From Blautia massiliensis (ex Durand et al. 2017) (GTDB lineage: Bacteria; Bacillota; Clostridia; Lachnospirales; Lachnospiraceae), in assembly GCF_001487165.1 (NCBI RefSeq), contig NZ_LN913006.1:2390596-2454595 (forward strand): DNA of 64,000 nucleotides, written 5' to 3'. Each line of letters starts with the position of its first letter. The first letter of the stretch is position 1. The translations under genes and the position numbers were made by a program. The notes beneath the pieces were generated by a model that was given only the letters and a program-made list of their open reading frames with translations, had not been told where the DNA came from and searched no databases. Shown piece by piece: positions 56,180 through 64,000 of this stretch.

Positions 56180-56935
56180 CTACATTTTAATCCTTGTTAC
56201 TGCAGAATTATTACTGTATACCTTTTTACCATCAATTGTTTTGTAAGCACGAACAATATAATAATAGTTCTTTCTGCGTTTCAATCCTTTATCTATGTAA
56301 TAATTTCTCCTTCTCGTTATTGTTGCAACCTTCTTATAACTGCCTCCATAATTCTTTCTAAATAACTCATATCCCGTAACATTTCCAAGATTTTTCCATA
56401 TTATTTTAGCTTTTGTGGAAGAAACTTTTCGTATTTTAGTTATCTTTGCAGAATTTAAAAGTTTTCCCTGGACTGTTAATGAATACGGATGTTTTTCTGA
56501 ATTAGAATTATAAAGTTCCGTTAGACGAATATAATATTCTCCTGCATTACAAGTACTCCGCAGAATTGTACTATTCTGATTTTTAGATCTGTTATATAAC
56601 CAATCGTTACTATCCCTCATATAATTTCCTCTGCTATTATATAACGACATTGAAACACCTTGGGTTCCTTTCATAGTTACTGTAATAGTGATATTCATTT
56701 TTACCGGGGCCTTAAAATAAAAGTACTCTTCATAGCTATCCCATGGATCCATGAGAGTCGGGGGCTGATTATTCCGTGCCACTCCTTTGATCGTACTATT
56801 GATTTTTACCTTCTTTGCACTCTCCATCCAGCTGTAACTGTCAGCATGTACCGGCGTTCCAGAAACCATAAGCAGACTAACTACCATTACTACTAGTACA
56901 ATAAAACTACATTTTCTTTTCATCCTTGAATACAT
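56180..56935 (-). CDS. Secreted protein with PPC-like and Fn3-like domains
   Basis: 251 residues from the ATG at 56935 (AAGGAG seven bases upstream). A signal peptide covers about 1-32. Residues 35-160 resemble a bacterial pre-peptidase C-terminal (PPC) beta sandwich (YFYFKAPVKMNITITV, AGEYYIRL). Residues 170-251 form an Fn3-like domain (TKAKIIWKNLGNVTGYELFRK, YIVRAYKTIDGKKVYS). Function unknown, presumably surface adhesion or part of the neighbouring secreted set. Confidence 0.7.
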   Translation of the reverse strand: MYSRMKRKCSFIVLVVMVVSLLMVSGTPVHADSYSWMESAKKVKINSTIKGVARNNQPPTLMDPWDSYEEYFYFKAPVKMNITITVTMKGTQGVSMSLYNSRGNYMRDSNDWLYNRSKNQNSTILRSTCNAGEYYIRLTELYNSNSEKHPYSLTVQGKLLNSAKITKIRKVSSTKAKIIWKNLGNVTGYELFRKNYGGSYKKVATITRRRNYYIDKGLKRRKNYYYIVRAYKTIDGKKVYSNNSAVTRIKM

Positions 56936-56959
56936 AAAATCGCTCCTTCCTTTTCTCAA

Positions 56960-57045
56960 TTTACTCTCTTACCACATTGTCCACAGAATCTGAGACACCT
57001 CTTCCACATTGCAAACATCTTTTTATTTTATCCATTTTCTCATTC
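56960..57045 (-). pseudogene. Deletion scar joining two zinc-ribbon genes
   Basis: On the minus strand a GGGGAGGGGAATGAGAAA leader and ATGGATAAAATAAAAAGATG read MDKIKRCLQCGRGVS, matching the start of the zinc-ribbon membrane gene at 51886 (MTKVKRCSQCGKEVS). In another frame the end reads RFCGQCGKRVN-stop, the exact C-terminus of the small zinc-ribbon gene at 50167. Everything between is gone. It is therefore the relic of a second copy of that gene pair. Confidence 0.7.
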
Positions 57046-57271
57046 CCCTCCCCTAAATTTTGTAACTTTAATTTTACCATACTTTTTTCTTTTTTTTAGT
57101 CATTTGCATAAACAGACATAGTAAAGTACATAATTAACCATTTACTATTTCTACAAGCATCAGTTTTTTAAATTTTTCATTTGTCATAGATTTTTTACTT
57201 GAATTTTTACTATCAATTGAAAAATTGTGTTATAATACTTTCAAAATCACTTATTTCAAGGAGAGATTTCT
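57046..57271 (+). promoter_or_regulatory. AT-rich promoter region of the agr-like locus
   Basis: TGTTATAAT (extended -10, about 57232-57240) lies before the response regulator, and AAGGAGAG before its ATG. A good -35 is not obvious, which would fit an activator-dependent promoter. CAATTGAAAAATTG forms a small inverted repeat over the spacer. Confidence 0.45.
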
Positions 57272-57997
57272 ATGCTGAAACTCGCAATATGTGAAGATAA
57301 TGACATTCAATGCAGACAAATTCATACATTATCCTGTTCTTCTCTTGAAATTCCAGTCGAAATTGATACCTTTTCTTCGGCCACTGATTTTCTCAATCAA
57401 ATATCCAATGAACAATGCCCTTATCATATTATTCTCATGGATATTGAACTTGGATCTGAATCTGTGTCTGGAATCAAACTTGCTCAGAGAATCAATTTAT
57501 TAAATCCGAATACACAGATAATTTTTATCAGCCAATATCTGCAATATGCATCTTCTGTTTATGAAACAGATCATATTTATTTTGTTTATAAACAGCAAAT
57601 GGAAGAATATCTTCCTAAAGCACTTTCTGCTTCCTGCCGCAAACTGAATAAACTCCGTCAACAGTATTTTTGTTTTAATTATCAGTCCCGAGATTACCGT
57701 CTCCTTCGATCCGATATTTTTTATATGGAGCGAAAACTACGAAATACTGAAATACATACCAAATCGCAGATTTACTATTGTCGTGAAAAAATTCCGATTC
57801 TTATCGAACAATTAAAACCTGATTTTTGTATATGTCATAAAAGTTTTGCGGTCAACATAAATACCATACATACTTTCAGCCATGCTGGCATTGAACTTTC
57901 TGATGGAACCCATATTCCTGTAAGCCGAAACTATTACCAGGCAACTAAAGATGCCTTTGCACAATTGTTACTCCAAAATTCAAGTGAGGTTCTGTAA
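57272..57997 (+). CDS. LytTR-family response regulator
   Basis: 241 residues. The receiver domain (about 1-120) has the acidic pair in CEDND, phospho-acceptor Asp57 in ILMDIEL and a K in FVYKQQ. A LytTR DNA-binding domain (about 130-235) follows, with YRLLRSDIFYMERKLRNTEI and CHKSFAVNINTIH. This is the AgrA/ComE type. It overlaps the next gene by one base. The locus lacks recognisable agrB and agrD genes. Confidence 0.9.
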   Translation: MLKLAICEDNDIQCRQIHTLSCSSLEIPVEIDTFSSATDFLNQISNEQCPYHIILMDIELGSESVSGIKLAQRINLLNPNTQIIFISQYLQYASSVYETDHIYFVYKQQMEEYLPKALSASCRKLNKLRQQYFCFNYQSRDYRLLRSDIFYMERKLRNTEIHTKSQIYYCREKIPILIEQLKPDFCICHKSFAVNINTIHTFSHAGIELSDGTHIPVSRNYYQATKDAFAQLLLQNSSEVL

Positions 57998-58929
57998 TGT
58001 TAAAAAACCTGTTATTTGCAATGCTTATTGCTGCATATCATTCAACTATGCCTGTATATTGTTTCATGCAGCTTTTTCCCAGACGAATAAGTTCAAAAGC
58101 GAAAGCTTTTGTCCATATTTTAGTTTGTTTTGTTTTACTGTCTTCTTTTCATATGATCAAAGTATATGGGCACAATAACGAAATGACGATGTTAACACAA
58201 ATAGTCATGTTTCTGAATCTTTTTTCTTTATTCAGAGGCTCCTTTAAAAAAAAGCTGATAGCTTACTTTATCATTCTTTTTACCAGTATATTAACTGAAC
58301 TTCTGGCACTGAATATTTACATACAAATTTACAACCGGTTTATTCACCAGCATACATATACTGCAATAAATATTTATTCTCTATGCACTTTCCATGAAAA
58401 GCTGATCATACAATTGCTCATTTTTTCTTTTGCTTATCTATTTTATAAAAATGTTTTCTCTCTTTTACGGGAATGTATAAATTATCTGAAGTTTACTTTA
58501 CTGCTGTTTATTATTCTTCCTATTTTCCTGCCCATGATTGCAACAGAATTCCTACAGCATTATAAATTCAGCAACCAGTTTATTCCTGTTATTTTATATA
58601 TCACTTGCTGCTGTATAAGTTTTCTGTTATTTATACATGGTCTTAAATCCTTAGAACAAGAGCAGATAAATTTCAAACAGAATCTCCATAAAATGGAATT
58701 ACTGAAAAAACAAATGGAAGTATCAGAAGAAATGAAACAAGAATACATTAAAATCCGCAAATGGAATCATGATATAGAAAACCATCTGTTTTCGTTAGCT
58801 TATCTTATAGATATGAAAAAAACAGATGCAGCAGAAAAATATTGTAATTCTGTGTTAAGCAATAACATAGACCATAATAATCATACATCAGTCTGTAAAT
58901 CACTCAATCAGGAGGATTCCATATTATGA
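57997..58929 (+). CDS. Membrane sensor with phospho-accepting histidine but no ATPase domain
   Basis: 310 residues. Five to seven membrane helices fill residues 1-215, in the manner of AgrC or BlpH. A coiled DHp helix follows with RKWNHDIENHLF, placing His258 at the phosphorylation site of HPK10 kinases. After the second DHp helix (DAAEKYCNSVL) the protein ends, just where a GHKL ATPase domain should begin. The next gene, overlapping by four bases, supplies such a domain. So the kinase appears split into two proteins. Confidence 0.8.
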   Translation: MLKNLLFAMLIAAYHSTMPVYCFMQLFPRRISSKAKAFVHILVCFVLLSSFHMIKVYGHNNEMTMLTQIVMFLNLFSLFRGSFKKKLIAYFIILFTSILTELLALNIYIQIYNRFIHQHTYTAINIYSLCTFHEKLIIQLLIFSFAYLFYKNVFSLLRECINYLKFTLLLFIILPIFLPMIATEFLQHYKFSNQFIPVILYITCCCISFLLFIHGLKSLEQEQINFKQNLHKMELLKKQMEVSEEMKQEYIKIRKWNHDIENHLFSLAYLIDMKKTDAAEKYCNSVLSNNIDHNNHTSVCKSLNQEDSIL

Positions 58930-59744
58930 CTTTTAAACAAAAAATAATTTTTATTATATCTTTAGCTTTTTTTCAAATATTTTATCTTCTGTCTACTTAT
59001 ACCGGACAATATTTGAATTCATTTTTTTTACTGACCTGTCTGACTGCAACTATCTTATGTTACAATTTATATCAGCTTTTAATGCAACTTTTTACAAGCG
59101 AAAAAGTAGAAGCAGAGCTTAATCTGTTAAAAAAGCAACAACTTTTAAACTCTGAACATCTGCTATTAATGAATCAACAGGAAGCCACCTCACTTAAAGC
59201 CCAGAAACAATTTTCAAAAAATCTCCAGTCAATACAAAAACTTCTGCATGAAAATGATTGCGAAAATGCACAGAAACTCGTTTACGAGGTCCTTGAAGCT
59301 TTCCAGCGTGACCGCTTTCATCCTTATTGCGAAGATAATCTTATTCTTGCCTTTCTGGAATCCAAACGACTGTTTGCTCAGCATTTAGGTATCCATACAG
59401 ACTACAAGATTTTTCTTCCTGAAAAATCAAATATTCAGTCCTCAGATTTATGCAGTGTTTTATTTAACATATTAGATAATGCTATTGAAGCATGCCGTTC
59501 TTCTGAATCTGCGGAACCATATCTTTCCCTGTCCTTGACAACCTCTAAAGGATTTATTTCTATCCTGGTTAAAAATAGTAAAAATCCGCAAACAGTATTT
59601 GATCATACTACTACAAAAAAAGATTCTTTTAATCACGGATTAGGACTTTCTATTATTGAAGATATCTGCCACAAGTATGACGGAAGCTGGCAATGGCATG
59701 ACTATGGAAATACTTTTGAATCTGTCATTCTTTTGCGCTATTAA
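58926..59744 (+). CDS. Membrane-anchored GHKL ATPase, half of a split kinase
   Basis: 272 residues. Two membrane helices (about 6-24 and 32-55), a coiled coil (about 60-125) and an intact GHKL ATP-binding domain: N box NILDNAIEAC and G box HGLGLSIIEDI. The DHp-like segment reads QKQFSKNLQSIQ, where the phosphorylatable His of RHD is Gln. It cannot self-phosphorylate at the usual site, but could phosphorylate His258 of the upstream partner. Strong AGGAGG before the ATG and a 4-base overlap show tight coupling. Confidence 0.8.
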   Translation: MTFKQKIIFIISLAFFQIFYLLSTYTGQYLNSFFLLTCLTATILCYNLYQLLMQLFTSEKVEAELNLLKKQQLLNSEHLLLMNQQEATSLKAQKQFSKNLQSIQKLLHENDCENAQKLVYEVLEAFQRDRFHPYCEDNLILAFLESKRLFAQHLGIHTDYKIFLPEKSNIQSSDLCSVLFNILDNAIEACRSSESAEPYLSLSLTTSKGFISILVKNSKNPQTVFDHTTTKKDSFNHGLGLSIIEDICHKYDGSWQWHDYGNTFESVILLRY

Positions 59745-59864
59745 TAAAACATCTATTTATTTTTCCTGTATTGTTGACGCTTTAATATTATCTGATTATT
59801 TTGCATGTATGGCTGTTATTATATTTCTTTTTTAATTTATTTTTATTGTTTTTAAAATTTAGTG

Positions 59865-59893
59865 TTGACATTTTCCATTTTATCTGTTATAGT
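59865..59893 (+). promoter_or_regulatory. Promoter of the repeat RNA
   Basis: TTGACA (59865-59870), 17-base spacer, TATAGT (59888-59893), about 120 bases after the kinase stop. It shows the unit downstream is transcribed on its own. Confidence 0.75.
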
Positions 59894-59899
59894 TTAACC

Positions 59900-60183
59900 A
59901 TCAAATAAAACAAACGGAAAACAAAAAACTAAATCAAAAAGGAGCGTGAACCCACCGAAAACATAACTTACTTCCCATAATCTAAGAAAGAGAGGTACAG
60001 TCCACCAGAAGATTTAAAGATTTTCCATCATAATTAAAACAAGGAGGTACGGACCACCGAGAACGTAAATTTTAATTCCGTATAAGTTTTAAATCTAAGA
60101 AATGAGAGGTATATTCCATTGGATAATGAAAATTAAAAGAGTCATCGGCAGAAGAAATCAATCGCTGATGACTCTTATTTTTT
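59900..60183 (+). ncRNA. Putative repeat RNA downstream of the agr-like locus
   Basis: A promoter-to-terminator unit of about 280 nt without a convincing ORF. It is built of two related units of about 105 bases. Each starts with CCACCGARAACRTAA (59953 and 60054), then AATCTAAGAAA (59978 and 60092), then GAGAGGTA with TCCA (59992 and 60107). Four AGG-rich purine motifs look like Shine-Dalgarno sites without matching start codons. The unit ends in a terminator (60137-60176). By analogy with agr loci it could be the effector RNA, but that is inference. Confidence 0.55.
60137..60183 (+). terminator. Terminator of the repeat RNA
   Basis: Stem AAGAGTCATC-GGC against GC-TGATGACTCTT (60137-60176) followed by ATTTTTTGC. 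Confidence 0.85.
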
Positions 60184-60292
60184 GCTTATTTTGACCTTTG
60201 TCTCACAGACATGATCTCATGATCTTCTGCTTTCATATCTTCTTCTTCGTGTTCATAAACATATTAATAACTCCATTTTCTCTGAGGTTCCC

Positions 60293-61150
60293 ATGAAACA
60301 AAAACACATCTACCGTCTTATTTTTTTCTTTGTCATGGCTTTTGCTCTTGGCAGTCTTGTAGGAAAGATCTATTCTCATTTTACTTCCGACCCACGATCC
60401 GATCCGAATTCTGCCAAAAACAGCCAGACCTCTTCTGCTTCTATGACATTCCAAAATGAAAACTGGGGGCTCGGTTTTCAGGAAGAAGGCAAACGGCCCA
60501 CAGGAAATGCTTCTATGGAAGAATTAAAAAAATACAATGCCTGGTATGCAGCCGATAGCGATGAGAAAAAAATCTATCTTACCTTTGACGCAGGCTATGA
60601 CAATGGAAATATGCCTGCCATTCTGAATGCCTTACATAAGCATCAGGTACATGCCACATTTTTTGTTGTGGGGACTCTGATCCGTGAAAAACCGGAACTG
60701 ATCCGTGAGATCGTAGATGCAGGCCATACCATAGGCAACCACACCATGACACACCCGGATATGTCCGGCATCTCTACAAAGGAAGCCTTTCAGAAGCAGC
60801 TTGAGGATGTGGAGGTTCTTTATAAGGAAGCCACCGGAAAAGAAATGACAAAATTTTATCGCCCGCCCCAGGGCATTTACAGCGTGGAAAATTTAGAGAT
60901 GGCAAAAGAGATGGGATACCACACCTTTTTCTGGAGTCTGGCTTATGTGGACTGGTATCAGGATAAGCAGCCTTCGAAAGAAGAAGCTTTTGAAAAGCTT
61001 CTGGGACGGATCCATCCGGGTGCCATCGTGCTGCTGCACAGCACCTCTTCCACCAATGCTTCCATTCTGGATGAGCTGCTGACAAAATGGGAAGAGATGG
61101 GATATACCTTCGGAACATTAGAAGAACTTGTGGCATCGGGATCCGCCTGA
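60293..61150 (+). CDS. Polysaccharide deacetylase, PdaA-like
   Basis: 285 residues. One N-terminal helix or signal (about 7-26). The NodB domain (about 95-275) has motif 1 YLTFDAGYDNG (catalytic and metal Asp), motif 2 HTMTHPD with both His ligands, motif 3 FYRPPQGIYS and a late AIVLLHST with the catalytic His. The linker GFQEEGKRPTGNA and the NG after motif 1 match PdaA, which makes muramic delta-lactam in spore cortex. Cortex role is likely but not proven. TGAGGT precedes the start. Confidence 0.88.
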   Translation: MKQKHIYRLIFFFVMAFALGSLVGKIYSHFTSDPRSDPNSAKNSQTSSASMTFQNENWGLGFQEEGKRPTGNASMEELKKYNAWYAADSDEKKIYLTFDAGYDNGNMPAILNALHKHQVHATFFVVGTLIREKPELIREIVDAGHTIGNHTMTHPDMSGISTKEAFQKQLEDVEVLYKEATGKEMTKFYRPPQGIYSVENLEMAKEMGYHTFFWSLAYVDWYQDKQPSKEEAFEKLLGRIHPGAIVLLHSTSSTNASILDELLTKWEEMGYTFGTLEELVASGSA

Positions 61151-61233
61151 AAAAAAGCGCACATGATCCATGCATCCTCAGTGCCATCGACACGGATCTT
61201 CCCACTTTTGGATTTTCCAGATAAGCACACAAA

Positions 61234-61278
61234 AAATCTGCCCCGGGACTATGTTCTCATATGTCCCGGGACAGATTT
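61234..61278. terminator. Bidirectional terminator between the deacetylase gene and metY
   Basis: Stem AAATCTGCCCCGGGAC against GTCCCGGGACAGATTT with a 13-base loop and T runs on both strands. Confidence 0.9.
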
Positions 61279-61327
61279 TTCTGTGCTATTGATTTTAGAA
61301 GGTGTTCTTCTTATTTAATTGTCTTAT

Positions 61328-62635
61328 TTACTGGACAGCCTTGAATGCCTCATCAAGATCCTGGATGATATCATCGATATTCTCAGTTCCGATGGAAAGA
61401 CGGATCGTGTTTGGCTTGATTCCCTGATCAAGAAGCTCTTCCTCTGTGCACTGGCTGTGTGTTGTAGTAGCCGGATGGATAACAAGGGATTTCACATCTG
61501 CAACGTTTGCAAGAAGTGAGAACAGCTCAAGGTTATCAATGAAATCCTTTGCCTTCTGTGCATCTCCCTTAATCTCGAATGTAAAGATGGAACCGCCGCC
61601 GTTAGGGAAATATTTCTTATAAAGCTCCTGCTGGCTTGGATCTGTGGATACAGACGGATGATGAACCTTCTCTACCTGCGGATGATCATTCAGATACTGT
61701 ACAACCTTCAGTGCGTTCTCAACATGACGCTCTACACGGAGAGACAGTGTCTCAAGTCCCTGAAGGAAGATAAAGGAGCTCACCGGAGAAATTGTTGCTC
61801 CTGTGTCACGAAGAAGGATCGCACGGATCTTTGTAACAAATGCGGCCGGTCCGCATGCTTTTGTGAAGCTTACGCCATGATAGCTTGGGTTTGGCTCTGT
61901 AAGAGATGCAAATTTGCCGGATGCCTCCCAGTCGAACTTACCACTCTCTACGATCACACCACCAATAGTAGTTCCGTGGCCACCGATGAATTTTGTTGCG
62001 GAATGAACAACGATATCTGCGCCGTACTCGATCGGTCTTACGAGGTATGGTGTTGCAAATGTATTATCTACAACAAGCGGAATTTTATGTTTGTGAGCAA
62101 TTTTTGCAAGAGCCTCAATATCTACAACATCAGAATTTGGATTTCCAAGAGTCTCAATATAAACAGCTTTTGTGTTCTCCCGGATCGCATTCTCCACTTC
62201 CTCGAGATTGAATACATCAACAAATGTTGTTGTGATTCCGTATGCCGGAAGCGTATGCTCCAGAAGGTTTGTTGTACCGCCGTAAATATTTTTGGCTGCT
62301 ACAATGTGATCTCCCTGCTGTGCAAGGTTCTCGATCGTGTATGTGATAGCTGCTGCACCGGATGCTACTGCAAGTGCTGCGGAGCCACCCTCAAGTGCTG
62401 CGATCCTCTTCTCAAATACGTCCTCTGTCGGGTTTGTAAGACGTCCGTAAATGTTACCGGCATCTGCAAGTCCGAAACGTGCTGCTGCATGATCGCAGTT
62501 GCGGAATACATAGGAAGATGTCTGGTAGATTGGTACTGCTCTTGCATCTGTAACCGGATCCGGCTGTTCCTGTCCTACGTGAAGCTGTAATGTCTCAAAT
62601 TTGAATTTTCTCTGATCTCTTGTAATTTTGCTCAT
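61328..62635 (-). CDS. metY: O-acetylhomoserine sulfhydrylase (aminocarboxypropyltransferase)
   Basis: 435 residues. Cys/Met PLP family: VASGAAAITYTIENLAQQGD, PLVVDNTFATPYLVRPIE and the PLP Lys in VHSATKFIGGHGT. The length and an insert after the PLP site match MetY and not MetB/MetC. It converts O-acetylhomoserine and sulfide to homocysteine, or uses O-acetylserine-like donors. A 21-codon Cys-rich reading frame with a strong ribosome site precedes it in the leader, so cysteine-dependent control is likely. Confidence 0.94.
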   Translation of the reverse strand: MSKITRDQRKFKFETLQLHVGQEQPDPVTDARAVPIYQTSSYVFRNCDHAAARFGLADAGNIYGRLTNPTEDVFEKRIAALEGGSAALAVASGAAAITYTIENLAQQGDHIVAAKNIYGGTTNLLEHTLPAYGITTTFVDVFNLEEVENAIRENTKAVYIETLGNPNSDVVDIEALAKIAHKHKIPLVVDNTFATPYLVRPIEYGADIVVHSATKFIGGHGTTIGGVIVESGKFDWEASGKFASLTEPNPSYHGVSFTKACGPAAFVTKIRAILLRDTGATISPVSSFIFLQGLETLSLRVERHVENALKVVQYLNDHPQVEKVHHPSVSTDPSQQELYKKYFPNGGGSIFTFEIKGDAQKAKDFIDNLELFSLLANVADVKSLVIHPATTTHSQCTEEELLDQGIKPNTIRLSIGTENIDDIIQDLDEAFKAVQ

Positions 62636-62707
62636 GTGTTTGTCCTCTTTTCTTTTATTCTTATATTCGGTAAAATAGTAATTTCTTATCTTATGATCAT
62701 CTGCTTA

Positions 62708-62773
62708 TCAGCGACAACAACACATTCGCTTTTCTTCGATAAACACCCTTGTTGACTTCTGTAAAACCTTCAT
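62708..62773 (-). CDS. Leader peptide with Cys-Cys-Cys-Arg end, upstream of metY
   Basis: 21 codons: MKVLQKSTRVFIEEKRMCCCR, given here as MKVLQKSTRV then FIEEKRMCCCR, then TGA. AGGAGG lies five bases before the ATG, a stronger site than most genes here have. Three consecutive Cys codons just before the stop fit a cysteine-sensing attenuation leader: ribosome stalling at low Cys-tRNA would change folding of the 70-base leader before metY. No classic terminator was seen after it, so translational control is as likely. Confidence 0.65.
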   Translation of the reverse strand: MKVLQKSTRVFIEEKRMCCCR

Positions 62774-62835
62774 GATTTCCTCCTGATCATCACGTTGCTC
62801 ACCTTGTTTTGTGTGCTCCGTTTTTTGATGATGCA

Positions 62836-62864
62836 ATCATATCACCCTTTTCCTAGTATGTCAA
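62836..62864 (-). promoter_or_regulatory. Promoter of the leader peptide and metY
   Basis: TTGACA (62859-62864), 17-base spacer, TATGAT (62836-62841); transcript starts about 60 bases before the leader peptide. Confidence 0.8.
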
Positions 62865-62896
62865 TGGGGTTTATCTATTTAGGTTCTCACCTTTAT

Positions 62897-63985
62897 TTAT
62901 GACTGGCTATAGATTTTATTTATAACGCCACCGCCTACAACCTCATCTCCGTCATACATCACCACAGCCTGACCTTTTGTGATGGCTCTCTGCGGTTCAT
63001 CAAATTTCACATGAAGGATGCCATCCGGTGTCTGCCATGCAGTGGCAGGCTGCTCTTTGTGACGGTAACGGATCTTGGCAGTCACTCTTTTCGGCTCAGC
63101 TAAGCTGTCCACAGAGATCAGATTTACACTGTCTGCCTCCAGTTCACTACTGAAAAGATCTGCGTTGTCCCCGAGAACTACCGTATTGGTCTTCGGAGAG
63201 ATCTCACAGACATAAAGACGGCTGGCCGCCGGAATGCCAAGGCCGCGGCGCTGGCCGATCGTGTAATGGATGATTCCCTTATGGCGTCCGATATAGTTTC
63301 CCTCTTTATCTACAAAATCACCTTCCGGTGTTTTTTTGCCTGTGTACTTCTCAATAAATTTCGCATAGTCGCCGTCCGGCACAAAGCAGATATCCTGACT
63401 GTCATGCTTTCTGGCATTGATAAAGCCATGTTTTTCGGCAATGACACGAACCTGGTCCTTCCGGAGACCTCCAAGCGGAAGCTTTACATGTGCCAGCTGT
63501 TCCTGGGTCAGCATATAGAGAACGTATGACTGATCCTTTGTATCGTCCACTGCTTTTTTCAGAAGGTAGCGGTCCCGTTTCTCATCGTACTCCACTCTTG
63601 CATAATGTCCGGTTACAATATAATCGTAGCCAATCTCCTGCATGCGGTGAAACATTTTATCAAATTTCAGATATCGGTTACAGTCGATACATGGATTAGG
63701 GGTGCAGCCGTTTTCGTAGGCATCTACAAACCTGTCCATAACCTCTGTATGGAAATCTGCGGTAAAATTAAACACATAGTAAGGCATATCCATCTGATAG
63801 GCTACGCTTCTGGCATCCTCAACATCGTCCAGGGAACAGCAGGTCTTTTCCCTGTGGACACCGATATCTTCGTTGTTGTAAAGTTTCATGGTAGCGCCGA
63901 TGCACTCGTCACCGGATTCCTTTGTCAAAAGAGCTGCCACGGAGCTGTCTACACCGCCGCTCATTGCTATGATCGCTTTTTTCAT
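62897..63985 (-). CDS. mnmA: tRNA-specific 2-thiouridylase
   Basis: 362 residues. The PP-loop SGGVDSSVAA lies at the N-terminus; the catalytic Cys pair is seen in PNPCIDCNRYLKF and in SQDICFVPDGDY. FTIGQRRGL-like YTIGQRRGLGIPA follows and a C-terminal beta domain ends the protein. It thiolates U34 of tRNA-Lys, -Glu and -Gln. The gene begins at the right edge of the window, so its promoter and upstream partner (often iscS/iscU) cannot be seen. Confidence 0.96.
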   Translation of the reverse strand: MKKAIIAMSGGVDSSVAALLTKESGDECIGATMKLYNNEDIGVHREKTCCSLDDVEDARSVAYQMDMPYYVFNFTADFHTEVMDRFVDAYENGCTPNPCIDCNRYLKFDKMFHRMQEIGYDYIVTGHYARVEYDEKRDRYLLKKAVDDTKDQSYVLYMLTQEQLAHVKLPLGGLRKDQVRVIAEKHGFINARKHDSQDICFVPDGDYAKFIEKYTGKKTPEGDFVDKEGNYIGRHKGIIHYTIGQRRGLGIPAASRLYVCEISPKTNTVVLGDNADLFSSELEADSVNLISVDSLAEPKRVTAKIRYRHKEQPATAWQTPDGILHVKFDEPQRAITKGQAVVMYDGDEVVGGGVINKIYSQS

Positions 63986-64000
63986 TTATATCTTAACCTT

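Noticed and set aside
59941-60120. Considered a CRISPR array
   Set aside because: Repeats are degenerate, of two alternating kinds, with no constant spacer length and no cas genes.
60126-60194. A 22-codon frame (MKIKRVIGRR...) that could be a signal peptide pheromone for the agr-like locus
   Set aside because: It runs through the terminator hairpin and its possible ribosome site is too far away, so it is most likely fortuitous.

Overview
The window looks like a chromosomal segment of a gut Lachnospiraceae bacterium (Blautia-like; genus is inference). The signs are moderate GC content, housekeeping blocks in Firmicutes order (eno-secG-rnr-smpB, pyrH-frr-uppS-cdsA-dxr-rseP), T-box leaders in front of pheST and leuA, sigma-A promoters of the TTGACA-N17-TATAAT type, a SleB-type cell-wall hydrolase, and a polysaccharide deacetylase of the PdaA type. 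Most genes lie on the minus strand.

Layout. 1-2.5 kb: a gene-free, repeat-rich stretch and a TnpB-only IS200/IS605-type element. 2.4-5.8 kb: a ZorA/ZorB-like (MotA/MotB-type) motor pair with a small unknown third gene whose start appears frameshifted. 5.9-16.3 kb: a FeoA-like protein, a histidine phosphatase, pheT-pheS with a Phe T-box, a YihY/BrkB membrane protein, a GNAT acetyltransferase, galM, a probable 6S RNA, thrC and a SleB-type hydrolase. 16.4-21.7 kb: a cluster of three perfect DnaA boxes, a DUF2142 membrane protein, leuA with a Leu T-box, and a VanZ protein. 22-31 kb: a GH3 glycosidase, a repetitive coiled-coil protein, tRNA-Pro(GGG), a LysR regulator, ilvN-ilvC, a tyrosine-phosphatase-like protein whose catalytic Cys is Ser, and an AEC transporter. 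30.8-36.4 kb: HAD phosphatase, M18 aminopeptidase, FUSC protein, a SpoIID/peptidoglycan-binding protein and a membrane-anchored unknown. 36.6-48.2 kb: the isoprenoid/lipid/RNA housekeeping block plus eno.

48.2-60.2 kb is an AT-rich accessory island. It holds an apparent operon of a secreted NPCBM-like protein, two zinc-ribbon proteins and a zinc-ribbon/WG-repeat protein. Next come IS110 and IS21 remnants, several secreted or decaying genes (EF-hand-like, CHAP fragment, LRR, Fn3-like), a deletion scar of the zinc-ribbon pair, and an agr-like regulatory locus. In that locus the phospho-accepting histidine and the GHKL ATPase sit in two separate overlapping genes, followed by a promoter-driven, internally duplicated RNA of about 280 nt with no convincing ORF.

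60.3-64 kb returns to core genes: a polysaccharide deacetylase, metY preceded by a 21-residue Cys-Cys-Cys leader peptide, and mnmA. The amino-acid genes (thrC, leuA, ilvNC, metY) are dispersed singletons with separate control elements, two by T-boxes and one probably by a cysteine-codon leader. The most unusual items are the ZorAB-like locus with its TnpB neighbour, the split sensor kinase with its repeat RNA, the zinc-ribbon/WG/NPCBM operon with its scar copy, and the Cys-to-Ser phosphatase.
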